64,000 nucleotides of DNA from Lentilactobacillus sp. SPB1-3 (lineage in GTDB: Bacteria > Bacillota > Bacilli > Lactobacillales > Lactobacillaceae). The notes under the pieces were generated by a model. It saw nothing but the letters and a program-made list of their open reading frames with translations. It made no database searches and was not told the DNA's origin. This document shows, one piece after another, positions 7,833 to 17,357 of this stretch (position 1 is its first letter; each line of letters begins with the position of its first letter). The stretch lies in the NCBI RefSeq assembly GCF_026913205.2, contig NZ_CP168151.1:1798001-1862000 (forward strand). Reading direction: 5' to 3'. The position numbers and the translations under genes are program-made.

Positions 7833-9392
7833 ATGAAAATAACAATTCTTTGTACTAGTGATACACATGGATTCATCGAACCTACCAATTATGTGGATAA
7901 AGGCTTTACTAAACCGTTTGGTATTGGTAAGGCATCAAGTGCCATTCAAGCATACAAAATGGCCCATCCAGATGAAAAAATTATCGTCATCGACAATGGC
8001 GATTTTTTAGAAGGCTCTCCTTTATCATACTTTGTTGCTAAAAAAGCCGATTCGGCTGATCAACACATCTATAATCGATGTTACAACGATGTTGGTTACC
8101 AATTGGGAACTATTGGCAATCACGAATTCGACTACGGTTTGAATTATTTAAAGGATGTTATGAAGCAGTCCCAACGCCAATTTATTTGTGCCAACATCGT
8201 TGATCATAATAATGAACCTTTCTTGGGTAAACCATATGAAATTGTTGATTTTGGGCCGTGTAAAGTTGGCTTCTTAGGTCTGAGTACGACCAGCACCAAA
8301 AAGTGGAAAAACGTCAACGAGTTAGATGACTTTAATTTGATTTCTGAAATCGACACTGCCGCTAAATACATTCCAGAAATGAAAAAGCAGGCCGACTTCA
8401 TAGTTGCTGTATACCACGGCGGCTTTGAGCGTGATCATACCGGAACTTGGACCGATATTAACCCAGGTGAGAACAAAGGCTACGATCTACTAGAAAATTT
8501 TCCTGAAATTGATGCAATGATTTCTGGCCATCAACACCGCAAAATTGCCGGTCATTTATTCAAAAAACCAATCATTCAGCCCGGTTCTCGCGGTGAATTT
8601 GTCGGCAGAATCACACTGAATATCTCGAACTCTGATAAACGAATTACCAAGGGTGAATCTGAACTGATCAGCGTTGAAGATTATCCAGTTGATCCACGAA
8701 TTGGCAAAGCCTTAGATCCATTATCAAAGGACGTATCCCATTGGCTAGATCATCCATTAGCTAGAATCAAGGGTAACCTATCCTTTGACGATCCATTTTC
8801 TGCACGAATTCAAGATTCGGCTTATATGGAATTCGTCCATAAGGTCCAGATGGACAAAATGGGAGTCGATATATCTGCTACGGCCCTGTACAATAACGAA
8901 GCGCACGGGTTTTCTAATCCGATTACCATGCGCAATATCATTACCAACTATGTTTACCCAAATACCTTAGTGGTTTCCGAAGTGTCCGGTGAGGACATCA
9001 AAGATGCCTTAGAAGTCTCGGCCGAATACTTCGCACTCAAAGGTGGCCGCGTAGTGGTAAATGAAAAATTCATTTTTCCGAAACATCGCTATTATAATTA
9101 TGATATGTATGAGGGAATTGACTATACCTTGGATATTTCAAAACCAATTGGTAAGCGAGTTACCAAGCTAAGTTACCACGGTAAGCCAATCTCACCCGAT
9201 CAAAAACTAAAGGTAGTTCTTAACCGTTATCGAGCAACAGGCGGTGGCCACTACTCTATGTTTACAAAAGACAAAATTATCAAAACAGATGACACGATTA
9301 TTTCACAAATTTTTCTCGAATATTTACAAAACCATCCCGTTATCGAAGCGACCAATAACCAAAATTTCCAAGTCATTCCAGATAATAAATAA
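7833..9392 (+). CDS. Cytoplasmic 5'-nucleotidase / UDP-sugar hydrolase family metallophosphatase
   Basis: The 519-residue protein begins with the calcineurin-like motif TSDTHGF (metal ligands D9, H11). DNGDFLEGS, GNHEFDYG and SGHQHR follow, together forming the dinuclear metal site. The C-terminal half (from about residue 310) is the 5'-nucleotidase specificity domain, with ALEVSAEYFALKGGR and a GGGHYSMF segment near the end. There is no signal peptide or wall anchor, unlike secreted family members, so it should act inside the cell on nucleotides or cyclic nucleotides. The ribosome binding site is weak (GGGTGA). It has its own promoter and is the only gene of its unit. Confidence 0.87.
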   Translation: MKITILCTSDTHGFIEPTNYVDKGFTKPFGIGKASSAIQAYKMAHPDEKIIVIDNGDFLEGSPLSYFVAKKADSADQHIYNRCYNDVGYQLGTIGNHEFDYGLNYLKDVMKQSQRQFICANIVDHNNEPFLGKPYEIVDFGPCKVGFLGLSTTSTKKWKNVNELDDFNLISEIDTAAKYIPEMKKQADFIVAVYHGGFERDHTGTWTDINPGENKGYDLLENFPEIDAMISGHQHRKIAGHLFKKPIIQPGSRGEFVGRITLNISNSDKRITKGESELISVEDYPVDPRIGKALDPLSKDVSHWLDHPLARIKGNLSFDDPFSARIQDSAYMEFVHKVQMDKMGVDISATALYNNEAHGFSNPITMRNIITNYVYPNTLVVSEVSGEDIKDALEVSAEYFALKGGRVVVNEKFIFPKHRYYNYDMYEGIDYTLDISKPIGKRVTKLSYHGKPISPDQKLKVVLNRYRATGGGHYSMFTKDKIIKTDDTIISQIFLEYLQNHPVIEATNNQNFQVIPDNK

Positions 9393-9445
9393 AAAATCCC
9401 TTATGATCAAATAGCTTACTAGCTACTGAATCATAAGGGATTTTT
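9392..9445. terminator. Bidirectional terminator
   Basis: The 15-bp perfect stem AAAAATCCCTTATGA / TCATAAGGGATTTTT encloses a 24-base loop. It overlaps the stop codon of the nucleotidase gene and also serves the convergent rny gene. Confidence 0.9.
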
Positions 9446-9447
9446 CT

Positions 9448-11037
9448 TTATGCCCGTTTCTTTTTCTTCTTCTTTTCAGCACCAACATATGACACTGCTT
9501 TGAAGCTTCTAATCAAAGTTACCTTGATCTTACCAGGATACGTTAACTCATTTTCAATCTGATTGCTAATTTGTGCGGCAAGTTCCTGATTCTTCTCATC
9601 ATTGATCTGATTAGGGTCAACCATAACTCGAATTTCTCGACCAGCCTGAATAGCAAAACTATCTTTGACGCCCGGCTTTTGCCCAGCAATCTTCTCTAAG
9701 CTACGCAATCGATTGATATATTCTTCTGCAGACTCACTTCTAGCTCCTTGACGACCACCCGAAATGGAGTCACCAGCAGCAACTAAATTAGCGATTGGCG
9801 TTGTAACGTCCACATCACCATGGTGAGATGCGATTGAATTAACAACCTGTTCATCTTCATCATATTGTTGAGCGATTTGAACACCCAACTCAACGTGGGT
9901 ACTGTCAATATCATGGTCAATTGCCTTACCAATATCATGGAATAATCCTGCTCGTTTGGCGATTTGAACATCTAAACCAAATTCAGCAGCTAATATTCCA
10001 GCAATCTTAGCAACTTCGATTGAGTGGGTCAAAACATTTTGACCATAACTAGTCCGATACCTTAATCTACCAATTAATTTCATTTCATCGGGATGAACGA
10101 AACCAATGTGTAAGCTGGTAGCAACATCCTCACCAGTTTTTCTGATTTCACTCATGAGATTACTTGAAACCGTGTCGACTTGTTGTTCGATGGTTTGCGA
10201 GTTTATCTGTCTGGTAACCATCAGATTACCAATAACTGTTCTAGCGATTTCTCGGCGTAATGGATCTGAAGTCACAACGTGCAACATCAACGGTTCATTA
10301 CGATCAAAGACAATATCGACACCAGTTAAGGTTTCAATATACCTTAAATTGATATTTTCTTTACCTAACAGCTTTTGCTTAGTTCCCTGGTCAGGTAGAA
10401 CAACCGAATGCTCAACGTGTTCACGAGGATAATCAACGGGGCCTCGTTGAATTGCATCGTCAGCCAACTGCTTAGCCATCTTAGGTGCAATAACTTTGGC
10501 TTCATCGTTTTGATATCTAAGTTCAACTTCTCGTTCGCGATCTAAATCTATTGCTAATTGATCTGTGATCTGTCTAGCGGCTTCTTCATAACTTAAATCA
10601 CCGTTATCTTGAAGCACTTGGCGCCGTTTGTTAGCTAGTTGCTCAGCCTGAACAGCTAATTTATCAATTTCAGTCTGGATATCATCTAACTCAGATTGGC
10701 GCTCAGCTAGTTCATTATGCATTTTATCTAAACGTTGTTTAACCTGTTCAACGCCATTGGTACGTTGATCAATTCGTGACTGGCGAATTCGGTTATCTGC
10801 TTCGTAGCTATCAAGTTCTTCATCAATAGATGCTTGATAATTTTCAGTCTCTGTCTTGCCGTTTGTAACGACTTCTTCAGCGACTTGTTTTGCCTCTTTT
10901 TCAGCAGCGTGAACCATTTGTCCCGCTTGCTGTTGGGCCTGTTGAATTGCTTGGTCATGCTTTTTTTGTTCGGACTTTTGTCCAACGATTCCAGCAATCA
11001 CAGCAACAATAACAGCTAATATAATTGTTATTACCAA
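9448..11037 (-). CDS. rny: Ribonuclease Y
   Basis: This is the membrane-anchored endoribonuclease that starts bulk mRNA decay in Firmicutes. In order: one N-terminal transmembrane helix (residues 2-20), a long Gln/Glu/Lys-rich coiled coil to about residue 205, a KH RNA-binding domain, and an HD domain with LFHDIGKAID (His-Asp metal pair). The length of 529 is close to the usual 510-520; the small excess includes a lysine-rich tail KKKKKKRA. The start is a TTG at 11035-11037, fixed by GGGAGG 7 bases upstream. The gene is convergent with the nucleotidase gene and follows the alpha/beta hydrolase gene on the same strand. Confidence 0.96.
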   Translation of the reverse strand: MVITIILAVIVAVIAGIVGQKSEQKKHDQAIQQAQQQAGQMVHAAEKEAKQVAEEVVTNGKTETENYQASIDEELDSYEADNRIRQSRIDQRTNGVEQVKQRLDKMHNELAERQSELDDIQTEIDKLAVQAEQLANKRRQVLQDNGDLSYEEAARQITDQLAIDLDREREVELRYQNDEAKVIAPKMAKQLADDAIQRGPVDYPREHVEHSVVLPDQGTKQKLLGKENINLRYIETLTGVDIVFDRNEPLMLHVVTSDPLRREIARTVIGNLMVTRQINSQTIEQQVDTVSSNLMSEIRKTGEDVATSLHIGFVHPDEMKLIGRLRYRTSYGQNVLTHSIEVAKIAGILAAEFGLDVQIAKRAGLFHDIGKAIDHDIDSTHVELGVQIAQQYDEDEQVVNSIASHHGDVDVTTPIANLVAAGDSISGGRQGARSESAEEYINRLRSLEKIAGQKPGVKDSFAIQAGREIRVMVDPNQINDEKNQELAAQISNQIENELTYPGKIKVTLIRSFKAVSYVGAEKKKKKKRA

Positions 11038-11101
11038 CTAGGCACCTCCCTTCTGAAAGCTTCAACCCTAATTATAACAACTTTACTAACTTTTTTCCTA
11101 C

Positions 11102-12052
11102 CTATTTAACGTACTTAGTTAGAAACTGACTAACCTTCTGTGTGTATAAGTCCGGATTCTTTTCATAAGATTGCGCATGGCCCGCCCCTTTAACGATTAG
11201 CAACTCTTTAGGACCTTTGGTAGCGTGATATAGTGGATAAACCATTCGAGTCGGCACGAACTGATCTTCAGAACCATGAATAAACATCATTGGTCGATGA
11301 TTCTTCTTTACCTGATTAAGTGAGCTAGCCTCTTTAAAGTTATATCCATCCTTAACTTGAGTAATGCCACTAACAATGTCAACTAATGGGAAACGTGGAA
11401 CTACCGGCATATGGTAGAGTTGCTTAGCTTGATACTCTATCTCATCATTAGCACTTGTATAACCACAGTCTTCAACGAATGCTTTAACTTGACGAGGTAA
11501 TTTAGTACCACTAACCATCATAGTAGTGGCGCCACCCATGCTGACACCAAACATAACGATCTGTGAATTATTACCATTGCGTTTAATAACCTGTTTGATC
11601 CATTTATCATAATCTAGGCGTTCAGGCCAACCAAAGCCAATATATTTACCTTGGCTATCACCATGTCCCCTAGCATCAGGCAACAAGACGTTATAGCCTA
11701 ACTTATGAAACATGTATGCATATGCGAACATTTTATCTTTGTTACTCATAAACCCATGGGCAACCAACACTGTTTTATTAGTCTTGGTAGCTGCAGGAAT
11801 ATAATTGGCATCCAATCGTAAATTTTGCCCAGCTGAAGTTTCATACCAACGCTCTTTGGATACTGATTGATACCATTTATGAGCAGGATAAAGCGGATTA
11901 CTCTGTTTAATCGGCTTATCTTTTGCTAAAAATGTTTTAGGTGCAGGCACGACTGCCACTTGATAAAAATACATCCCTGCTCCGAATAATCCAGCAGCAA
12001 CTAATGCCAGTGCTGACAACCCAACTACCATTAGTCGTCTTCTTTTCTTCAT
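11102..12052 (-). CDS. Membrane-anchored alpha/beta hydrolase
   Basis: The N-terminal ~30 residues (KKRRR then a hydrophobic helix) form a signal anchor, so the catalytic domain lies outside the membrane. The nucleophile elbow is GVSMGG. The acid is in SEDQFVPT and the histidine in GAGHAQSY, giving a complete Ser-Asp-His triad in the correct order. VLVAHGFMSNKDK carries the oxyanion-hole HG. The family is often annotated as a serine peptidase or esterase, but the substrate cannot be told. GGGTGAG precedes the ATG. The gene lies upstream of rny on the same strand, 64 bp away. Confidence 0.85.
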   Translation of the reverse strand: MKKRRRLMVVGLSALALVAAGLFGAGMYFYQVAVVPAPKTFLAKDKPIKQSNPLYPAHKWYQSVSKERWYETSAGQNLRLDANYIPAATKTNKTVLVAHGFMSNKDKMFAYAYMFHKLGYNVLLPDARGHGDSQGKYIGFGWPERLDYDKWIKQVIKRNGNNSQIVMFGVSMGGATTMMVSGTKLPRQVKAFVEDCGYTSANDEIEYQAKQLYHMPVVPRFPLVDIVSGITQVKDGYNFKEASSLNQVKKNHRPMMFIHGSEDQFVPTRMVYPLYHATKGPKELLIVKGAGHAQSYEKNPDLYTQKVSQFLTKYVK

Positions 12053-12180
12053 CTTATACTCACCCTTTTCAAAATTTATACCGACGATAATAATAACACA
12101 TCATCCCGTTAATCAAATGGAAAATTTTTGTGAATGCCTAATTTGCAGTATAATAGCATTAACAAGGATGGTGATTATAT

Positions 12181-12606
12181 ATGTTTTCTGAACGATTACG
12201 GGCATTGCGAACAGGCCAACATTTAACCCTCGAAAGCCTAGCGACCGAACTAAATGCAATGTTTCCAACTGATAAGCAACACGAGAACACTCCAGCACAA
12301 ATCGGCAACTGGGAACGCGGTGTCCGCACCCCTTCTTACCTTGAGGTGCAGAAGTTAGCTAAATTTTTTGATGTCACCATGGATTACATTACAGGACTAT
12401 CCGAAAACACAGCATATGACCTAGGCCGGCTCTTTATCTCTGATAAAGATCTCACCTTTAATGGTCAATTAATTTCATCTGCCGACCGTTATGAGGTCTA
12501 TCAGCTAATCGCTGGTTACTTACATGGCCGAGATAACCGCACGACAGAATCAACTCATCAACAAGGTAACCAAGAACAACTAAACTTGAATATCAATGAT
12601 AAATAA
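12181..12606 (+). CDS. XRE-family DNA-binding regulator
   Basis: Residues 1-75 form a Cro/CI-type helix-turn-helix: FSERLRALRTGQHLTLESLA, then a variable insert, then NWERGVRTPSYLEVQKLAKFFDVTMDYITG. The C-terminal ~65 residues are polar, with an asparagine/glutamine-rich end and no recognised effector domain. The gene is followed after 9 bp by a methyltransferase-like gene, so the two form an operon. It may control that operon or other genes; no operator is obvious. Confidence 0.82.
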   Translation: MFSERLRALRTGQHLTLESLATELNAMFPTDKQHENTPAQIGNWERGVRTPSYLEVQKLAKFFDVTMDYITGLSENTAYDLGRLFISDKDLTFNGQLISSADRYEVYQLIAGYLHGRDNRTTESTHQQGNQEQLNLNINDK

Positions 12607-12615
12607 GGTGCAATT

Positions 12616-13470
12616 ATGCTTTCTAACAAACAAAAGAAAAAGTTATTAAAGAAACATTCTCAAGCTAAGCCAATGTCCAAGGAAACTGACTACATCTCTA
12701 AGCTAAACTACTACCGTGAACTTTATACTGACGTTCCCGAAGTAGTTTTTTTAATCAACAACATCTTGCAAAGTGATCGCCTGATCAAAGCAGGTATGCT
12801 ACCACAAGATTTACCAGAACTGATACTACCCGATGACATTCAAGACCAAATATTTGCCATCGTAAATGCCAAATATGCCAAGGGCGATCCTGCAGGTGAC
12901 CACCTGTGGAATCAATTAACGAATGAATTGCCAAAGGCTGATAAACTACTACGTTCATATCGGGATTATCTGGAAGAAACTTATGGCATGTGGGCATATA
13001 TTTCAGCCCCATTTGTCAAAGCTATCGCCGATTATGTCGGTGATGCAGCCGTTCTCGAAGTTATGGCGGGAAATGGTTACATTTCTCGAGGATTGCAAAA
13101 CTTAGGTCGCACTGTTTACCCAACTGACAGTTTGGCTTGGGAAACCGAAAACCAGACTGGTAACCACCAAGTTATCGATGTTGAAAAATTAGATGCCATC
13201 AGTGCAATTCAAAAATACAGCGATAAAGTAAAATATGTGATTATGAGTTGGTCTCCTGACAAAGATACGATTGACATGAAAATCTTAAATGAAATAAGAA
13301 ACGCCAACCACAATTTAACACTCATTGTGATCGGCGAAAAAAATGGTGCTACTAATTCAACTGAATTCTGGCAACAGGCTAACTTTATCGACCAACCCGC
13401 TGCAAATAAATTAAACGAACATCATCAACCATTTGATTTGATCAAAGATCAGGTCTACCTAGTTGACTGA
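12616..13470 (+). CDS. Methyltransferase-like protein (class I SAM fold suspected)
   Basis: The 284-residue protein starts with a basic segment (KQKKKLLKKH) and a helical region. At about residue 155 it has VLEVMAGNGYISRGL, which fits motif I of class I SAM-dependent methyltransferases, with a plausible acidic residue after the next strand (YPTD). The later VIMSWSPDKD occupies the place of the catalytic motif but matches no specific family I know. The substrate is unknown. It is cotranscribed with the XRE regulator, and its last 29 bases overlap the end of the convergent ogt gene. AAGGTG serves as its ribosome binding site. Confidence 0.6.
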   Translation: MLSNKQKKKLLKKHSQAKPMSKETDYISKLNYYRELYTDVPEVVFLINNILQSDRLIKAGMLPQDLPELILPDDIQDQIFAIVNAKYAKGDPAGDHLWNQLTNELPKADKLLRSYRDYLEETYGMWAYISAPFVKAIADYVGDAAVLEVMAGNGYISRGLQNLGRTVYPTDSLAWETENQTGNHQVIDVEKLDAISAIQKYSDKVKYVIMSWSPDKDTIDMKILNEIRNANHNLTLIVIGEKNGATNSTEFWQQANFIDQPAANKLNEHHQPFDLIKDQVYLVD

Positions 13471-14017
13471 TTTTAGGTAACGGTAATTTATTAATAAAAC
13501 TTTTTTTAGGGACTCTGCTTTCAAGTTCAAGCAAAGCCTTTTTTTGTTGCTCCCCACCTCGATACTGACCAGCAGTACCATCGGCTTTGACGATGCGATG
13601 ACAAGGAATCATAATCAACACAGGGTTAAGGGCAACTGCGTGAGCAACTGCTCTAACAGAATTACGATTGCCGACCTTATCGGCTAAATCACCATAACTG
13701 ATAGTCTCACCGTAGGGAATCTTAGTAATTTCGTTCCATACTAATTGTTGAAATTCCGTTCCTGCATTGGTCACATCGATAGGCAAATCAAAATGACGTT
13801 CTTTACCAGCGAAATAATCCTCAAACTGTTCGCGGTAAGGAGCAGTTCTTTCATCATCATATGTGAATTCCACCTGATATCTGATATCAGGATAGAAATC
13901 AAACATTTCAGATAATCTTTTACCTGGACTTGAAACAAAGCTGATTCCCGCTTCGGTCACAGTGAAAAAGAACTTAGTGTGATCAATTTCAACACTATCC
14001 CAGTAGATTTTCTTCAT
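13442..14017 (-). CDS. ogt: Methylated-DNA--protein-cysteine methyltransferase
   Basis: The protein repairs O6-alkylguanine by moving the alkyl group to its own cysteine. The active-site motif PCHRIV is present, preceded by the helix-turn-helix NSVRAVAHAVALNP, and followed by the usual GTAGQYRGGEQQKKALLELE. I set the start at the ATG at 14017 because GGAG lies 8 bases before it; the ATG five codons upstream has no ribosome binding site. This gives 191 residues. The N-terminal ~75 residues form the usual non-catalytic domain. The 3' end overlaps the convergent methyltransferase-like gene by 29 bp, with no terminator between them. Confidence 0.92.
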   Translation of the reverse strand: MKKIYWDSVEIDHTKFFFTVTEAGISFVSSPGKRLSEMFDFYPDIRYQVEFTYDDERTAPYREQFEDYFAGKERHFDLPIDVTNAGTEFQQLVWNEITKIPYGETISYGDLADKVGNRNSVRAVAHAVALNPVLIMIPCHRIVKADGTAGQYRGGEQQKKALLELESRVPKKSFINKLPLPKISQLGRPDL

Positions 14018-14089
14018 ATCATAAGTCTCCATTTAATATTCTGTAATCATTCTAGCATGAAACTTATTTTTTGGTGCAATTCAACTAAT

Positions 14090-14135
14090 TAATAGTAAAA
14101 AGGGGTGGAATAAATTCCACCCCTTTTTACTATTA
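14090..14135. terminator. Terminator at the end of the arc operon
   Basis: A nearly perfect 21-bp palindrome centred on AAAAAGGGGTGGAA / TTCCACCCCTTTTT lies directly after arcD. In the arcD direction the stem is followed by T-rich sequence. It also isolates ogt from arc transcription. Confidence 0.92.
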
Positions 14136-14140
14136 ACAGA

Positions 14141-15577
14141 CTACATATTCAACATAATCTTACCAACCAATAATCCATAAATCGCGTATATTGCCCCCAG
14201 AATAATCAAAATTGCGACAACTCGTTCGACTGGGCCAAAGATTTTTTCTGCGTGGTTATCTTTCTTCTGGAGAATCCAGTAAACTGGAATCCCAGCAGCA
14301 AACAAGATGCAAGTTAGCAGTAAGAATTTAGGGCCAGCGGCAAATAATAGCCACAATGCATAAACACTAGAAATCAAACCAATAACAATATTACCAATTC
14401 TACCTGCAGTCCCCTTAGATTCGTTCATTGAGAACTTCAATTGATAGAATGCTGAGAATGCGTATGGAATTAAGATTGCTGCACTAGAAACTGAATAGAA
14501 GAAATTGTAAGCTTGCGCAGTGATCAAGTATGAGAACATAAAGATTTCAACTAAAACGTTCGTAAATAGTAATGAGTTGATTGGCGCACCGTTCTTGTTC
14601 TCCTTAGCAAAGATCTTAGGGAAGCTTCCTTGTTTTGCAGCTTCATAAGGTAATTGACCGGCAAACATAGTCCATGATAACCAAGCACCAACAACTGAGA
14701 TGATAAGACCAAGGTTAACAACAACTGCCCCCCACTTACCAACTAAGCTTTCTAGTAATTGAGCCATGGCAGGTTGTGATAGATGTGATAATCCACTTCT
14801 GCTCATAACACCAAATGAGAGCAAGGTAATTAACATGTAGATCAAAATAACGGTAATAATTCCTAAAACAGTTGCTTTACCAACATCAGAACGTTTTCTA
14901 GCTCTTCCTGAGAAGACAACCGCTCCTTCAATTCCGATAAATACCCAAACAGTAACTAGCATAGTACTCTTAACTTGAGACATTACGCTGCCCCATTCAA
15001 AGTTACCACTAGCAGTGTTCCAGAAGTCCATCGTGAACATGTTAAGTTTAAAAGCAAATAAAACAATAATTACAAATAAGAAAATTGGAATTAACTTAGC
15101 GACCGTAATCACTGTGTTAACAAACGATGCTGACTCAACACCTCTTAAAATCATAAAGTGACAAGCCCATAAGATAAATGATGCGGCCACGATCGACCAG
15201 ATGTTTTGACCGTCTTTAAAAATTGGTAAGAAGTAAGCCACGGCACTCATTAGTAATGTTGCATAACCTACGTTACCTAACCATGCTGACAGCCAATATC
15301 CCCAAGCTGAGTTGAATCCCATATATTTCCCAAATCCAGCTTCAGCGTAACTATATACCCCGGCATCAAGATCGGAACGTTTCATTGTTAAGTTTTGGAA
15401 GGTCAATGCTAACATAACCATACCAATAGCAGTGATGACCCACCCAATGATGATTGCACCGGCACCAGCGCCTACAGACATATCATGCATCAGGTTGAAC
15501 ACCCCACCACCAATGATGGATCCAACAACCAATCCGATCAGTTCAATTAAACCTAATTTACCATCGTGTTCTTTCAT
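14141..15577 (-). CDS. arcD: Arginine/ornithine antiporter
   Basis: This 478-residue APC-superfamily permease has about 12-14 membrane helices and the N-terminal signature GLVVGSIIGGGVFN of the basic amino acid/polyamine antiporter family. It is the last gene of the arginine deiminase operon, so the expected reaction is uptake of arginine in exchange for ornithine made by ArcB; the exchange itself costs no energy. Its start follows the end of the Crp-type regulator gene by 29 bp. Specificity rests on the operon context and family. Confidence 0.92.
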   Translation of the reverse strand: MKEHDGKLGLIELIGLVVGSIIGGGVFNLMHDMSVGAGAGAIIIGWVITAIGMVMLALTFQNLTMKRSDLDAGVYSYAEAGFGKYMGFNSAWGYWLSAWLGNVGYATLLMSAVAYFLPIFKDGQNIWSIVAASFILWACHFMILRGVESASFVNTVITVAKLIPIFLFVIIVLFAFKLNMFTMDFWNTASGNFEWGSVMSQVKSTMLVTVWVFIGIEGAVVFSGRARKRSDVGKATVLGIITVILIYMLITLLSFGVMSRSGLSHLSQPAMAQLLESLVGKWGAVVVNLGLIISVVGAWLSWTMFAGQLPYEAAKQGSFPKIFAKENKNGAPINSLLFTNVLVEIFMFSYLITAQAYNFFYSVSSAAILIPYAFSAFYQLKFSMNESKGTAGRIGNIVIGLISSVYALWLLFAAGPKFLLLTCILFAAGIPVYWILQKKDNHAEKIFGPVERVVAILIILGAIYAIYGLLVGKIMLNM

Positions 15578-15606
15578 TTCTTCACTCCCTAACTGAGTTT
15601 CCTCGA

Positions 15607-16290
15607 TTATTCATTCATCAGGATTCGAAAATGTTTTTTACCATACAGAATTTTTTGCTCACTCACCAATTCTGATACCATCTGACTTGTCGTTTCCCTA
15701 GTAGTCCCACTGATCTTTGATAATTCAATCAATGTCATTGGGTAAGGAATTAGGATCGTACCATCTGGTTGTTTTTCACCAAGCTGCTGACCCAAAGCTT
15801 CGATTGCACTCTCGACCCGTCGTTTGGCACTAGTAGTTACCATTTTTCGAAGTTGAATTTCAGTCGTATTAATAATCTGACCCATTTCCTGAATAACGGA
15901 AACCATCATATCTGAATTCTTTTTTAGTAGCTTCTCAAATAGCTTCATCGGCATGATTGCGATTTTAACTTCCGACATTGTTTCGGCACTATAGTTGTAC
16001 GTATCACCTGAGAACAAACCGATAAAAGGAAAAGTCTTATTTTCTCTGATGTAGAAGTATAACTTTTCGTCACCATTTTCATCGTAGTGCAATGACTTCA
16101 CGATACCAGAAATAATCAAATAAAAATTATTGCGGGGATCACCCTGGTCAAATAAAACTTGGCCACGATGATATTCCTTGATAATCGTTTGGTCGACGAG
16201 CTCATCTAAATCTCGCTGGTTTAACCCAGCAAATTCAGGATGGTTTTTAACTTTGAGTAAGCATTCTGCATAATCACTTTTAGATATCAT
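15607..16290 (-). CDS. arcR: Crp/Fnr-family regulator of the arginine deiminase operon
   Basis: The 227-residue protein has a cyclic-nucleotide-binding type beta-barrel (about residues 20-130, with GQVLFDQGDPRNNFYLIISG) and a C-terminal winged helix whose recognition region is ELSKISGTTRETTSQMVSEL. There are no cysteines for a 4Fe-4S cluster, so it is not an Fnr-type oxygen sensor. Crp-like regulators inside arc operons (ArcR) activate the operon in several lactic acid bacteria and staphylococci. A Crp-type dyad TGAGA-N6-TCTCA at 19784-19799 before arcA is a natural target. It lies between arcC and arcD. Confidence 0.85.
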   Translation of the reverse strand: MISKSDYAECLLKVKNHPEFAGLNQRDLDELVDQTIIKEYHRGQVLFDQGDPRNNFYLIISGIVKSLHYDENGDEKLYFYIRENKTFPFIGLFSGDTYNYSAETMSEVKIAIMPMKLFEKLLKKNSDMMVSVIQEMGQIINTTEIQLRKMVTTSAKRRVESAIEALGQQLGEKQPDGTILIPYPMTLIELSKISGTTRETTSQMVSELVSEQKILYGKKHFRILMNE

Positions 16291-16351
16291 TTTCGGATTC
16301 TCCAGAACAATTTATTATGTTGCTTTCGCAACACGGACGCTAACTAATTAG

Positions 16352-17293
16352 TTAATCTGCACTGATAATAGTTCCAGAACCATCATTGATAAAACCATCA
16401 ATGTTATCGAGCGCAGTAACTACAGCTTCACTCTTAGTTGCTTTAACAAAGTCAATCGCAGCTTGAACCTTTGGTAACATACTACCTTTAGCAAATTGAT
16501 CTTCGCCAATGTATTTCTCAAGTTCAGAAACAGTTACATGCTCCAACTTCTTTTGATCTGGTTGATTGAAGTTAACGTAAATATTTTCAACTGCAGTAAG
16601 AATAATCAATGCATCTGCACCGACCAATTCTGCCAATTTTTCACTAGCAAAATCCTTATCAATAACTGCTTCACGGCCTTCAAGATTACCATTTTCAGTA
16701 ACGACTGGGATACCACCGCCACCAACTGAAATTGGCACGATACCAGCATCAACTAATGTGTTAACTGCTTTAGTTTCCACAACGTTGATTGGTTTGGGTG
16801 ATGGAACTACCCGACGATAGCCACGACCCGCATCTTCAACGAAAGTGAATTCTGGATTAGCAGCTTTTGCTTCATCAGCTTCTTCTTTAGACATGAATGG
16901 TCCAATTGGTTTACTTGGATTAGTAAATGCAGGATCATCTGGGCTAACCTCAACTTGAGTAACAACTGTAGCTACAGTCTTATCTATGCCCTTCTCCTTA
17001 AGTACTCGGTTCATAGCATTTTGCATCCAGTAGCCGATACTTCCTTGAGTCATTGCAACAGCAGTATCAATTGGCATTTCAGGATTTTCTGGTGTGCTAC
17101 CACCGGCTTGTTGAAGAAGTAAGTTACCAACTTGCGGACCATTTCCGTGAGAAATGATCAATTGATCACCATTTTCAATAAACTTAACTAAGTGTTCTGC
17201 AGTATCTAAAAGTGCTTTTTGTTGGGCACTAGCTGATGCATCCTTTGATAAAATTGCATTTCCACCAAGTGCAACGACGATTTTTCTTCCCAT
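16352..17293 (-). CDS. arcC: Carbamate kinase
   Basis: This enzyme makes ATP from carbamoyl phosphate and ADP, the energy-yielding last step of the arginine deiminase pathway. The 313-residue length is normal. The N-terminal KIVVALGGNAIL, then ISHGNGPQVGNLLLQQ and AVAMTQGSIGYWMQNA, and the later VSVGGGGIPV-type segment (here PISVGGGGIPVV) are all family signatures. GGAGG lies 9 bases before the ATG. A 101-bp gap with a terminator-like hairpin separates it from arcB. Confidence 0.97.
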   Translation of the reverse strand: MGRKIVVALGGNAILSKDASASAQQKALLDTAEHLVKFIENGDQLIISHGNGPQVGNLLLQQAGGSTPENPEMPIDTAVAMTQGSIGYWMQNAMNRVLKEKGIDKTVATVVTQVEVSPDDPAFTNPSKPIGPFMSKEEADEAKAANPEFTFVEDAGRGYRRVVPSPKPINVVETKAVNTLVDAGIVPISVGGGGIPVVTENGNLEGREAVIDKDFASEKLAELVGADALIILTAVENIYVNFNQPDQKKLEHVTVSELEKYIGEDQFAKGSMLPKVQAAIDFVKATKSEAVVTALDNIDGFINDGSGTIISAD

Positions 17294-17322
17294 TCTGTTC
17301 TTCCTCCAAAATCAATAATTTA

Positions 17323-17357
17323 ATCAAAAAGGGACGGAATTTAATATCCCATCCCTT
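17323..17357 (-). terminator. Intercistronic terminator-like hairpin between arcB and arcC
   Basis: On the minus strand the 11-bp stem AAGGGATGGGA / TTCCGTCCCTT, with two G-U pairs and a short AT loop, is followed by TTTTTGATT. Its position inside the operon suggests partial termination or 3' end protection, which would lower arcC-arcR-arcD relative to arcA-arcB. Confidence 0.65.
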
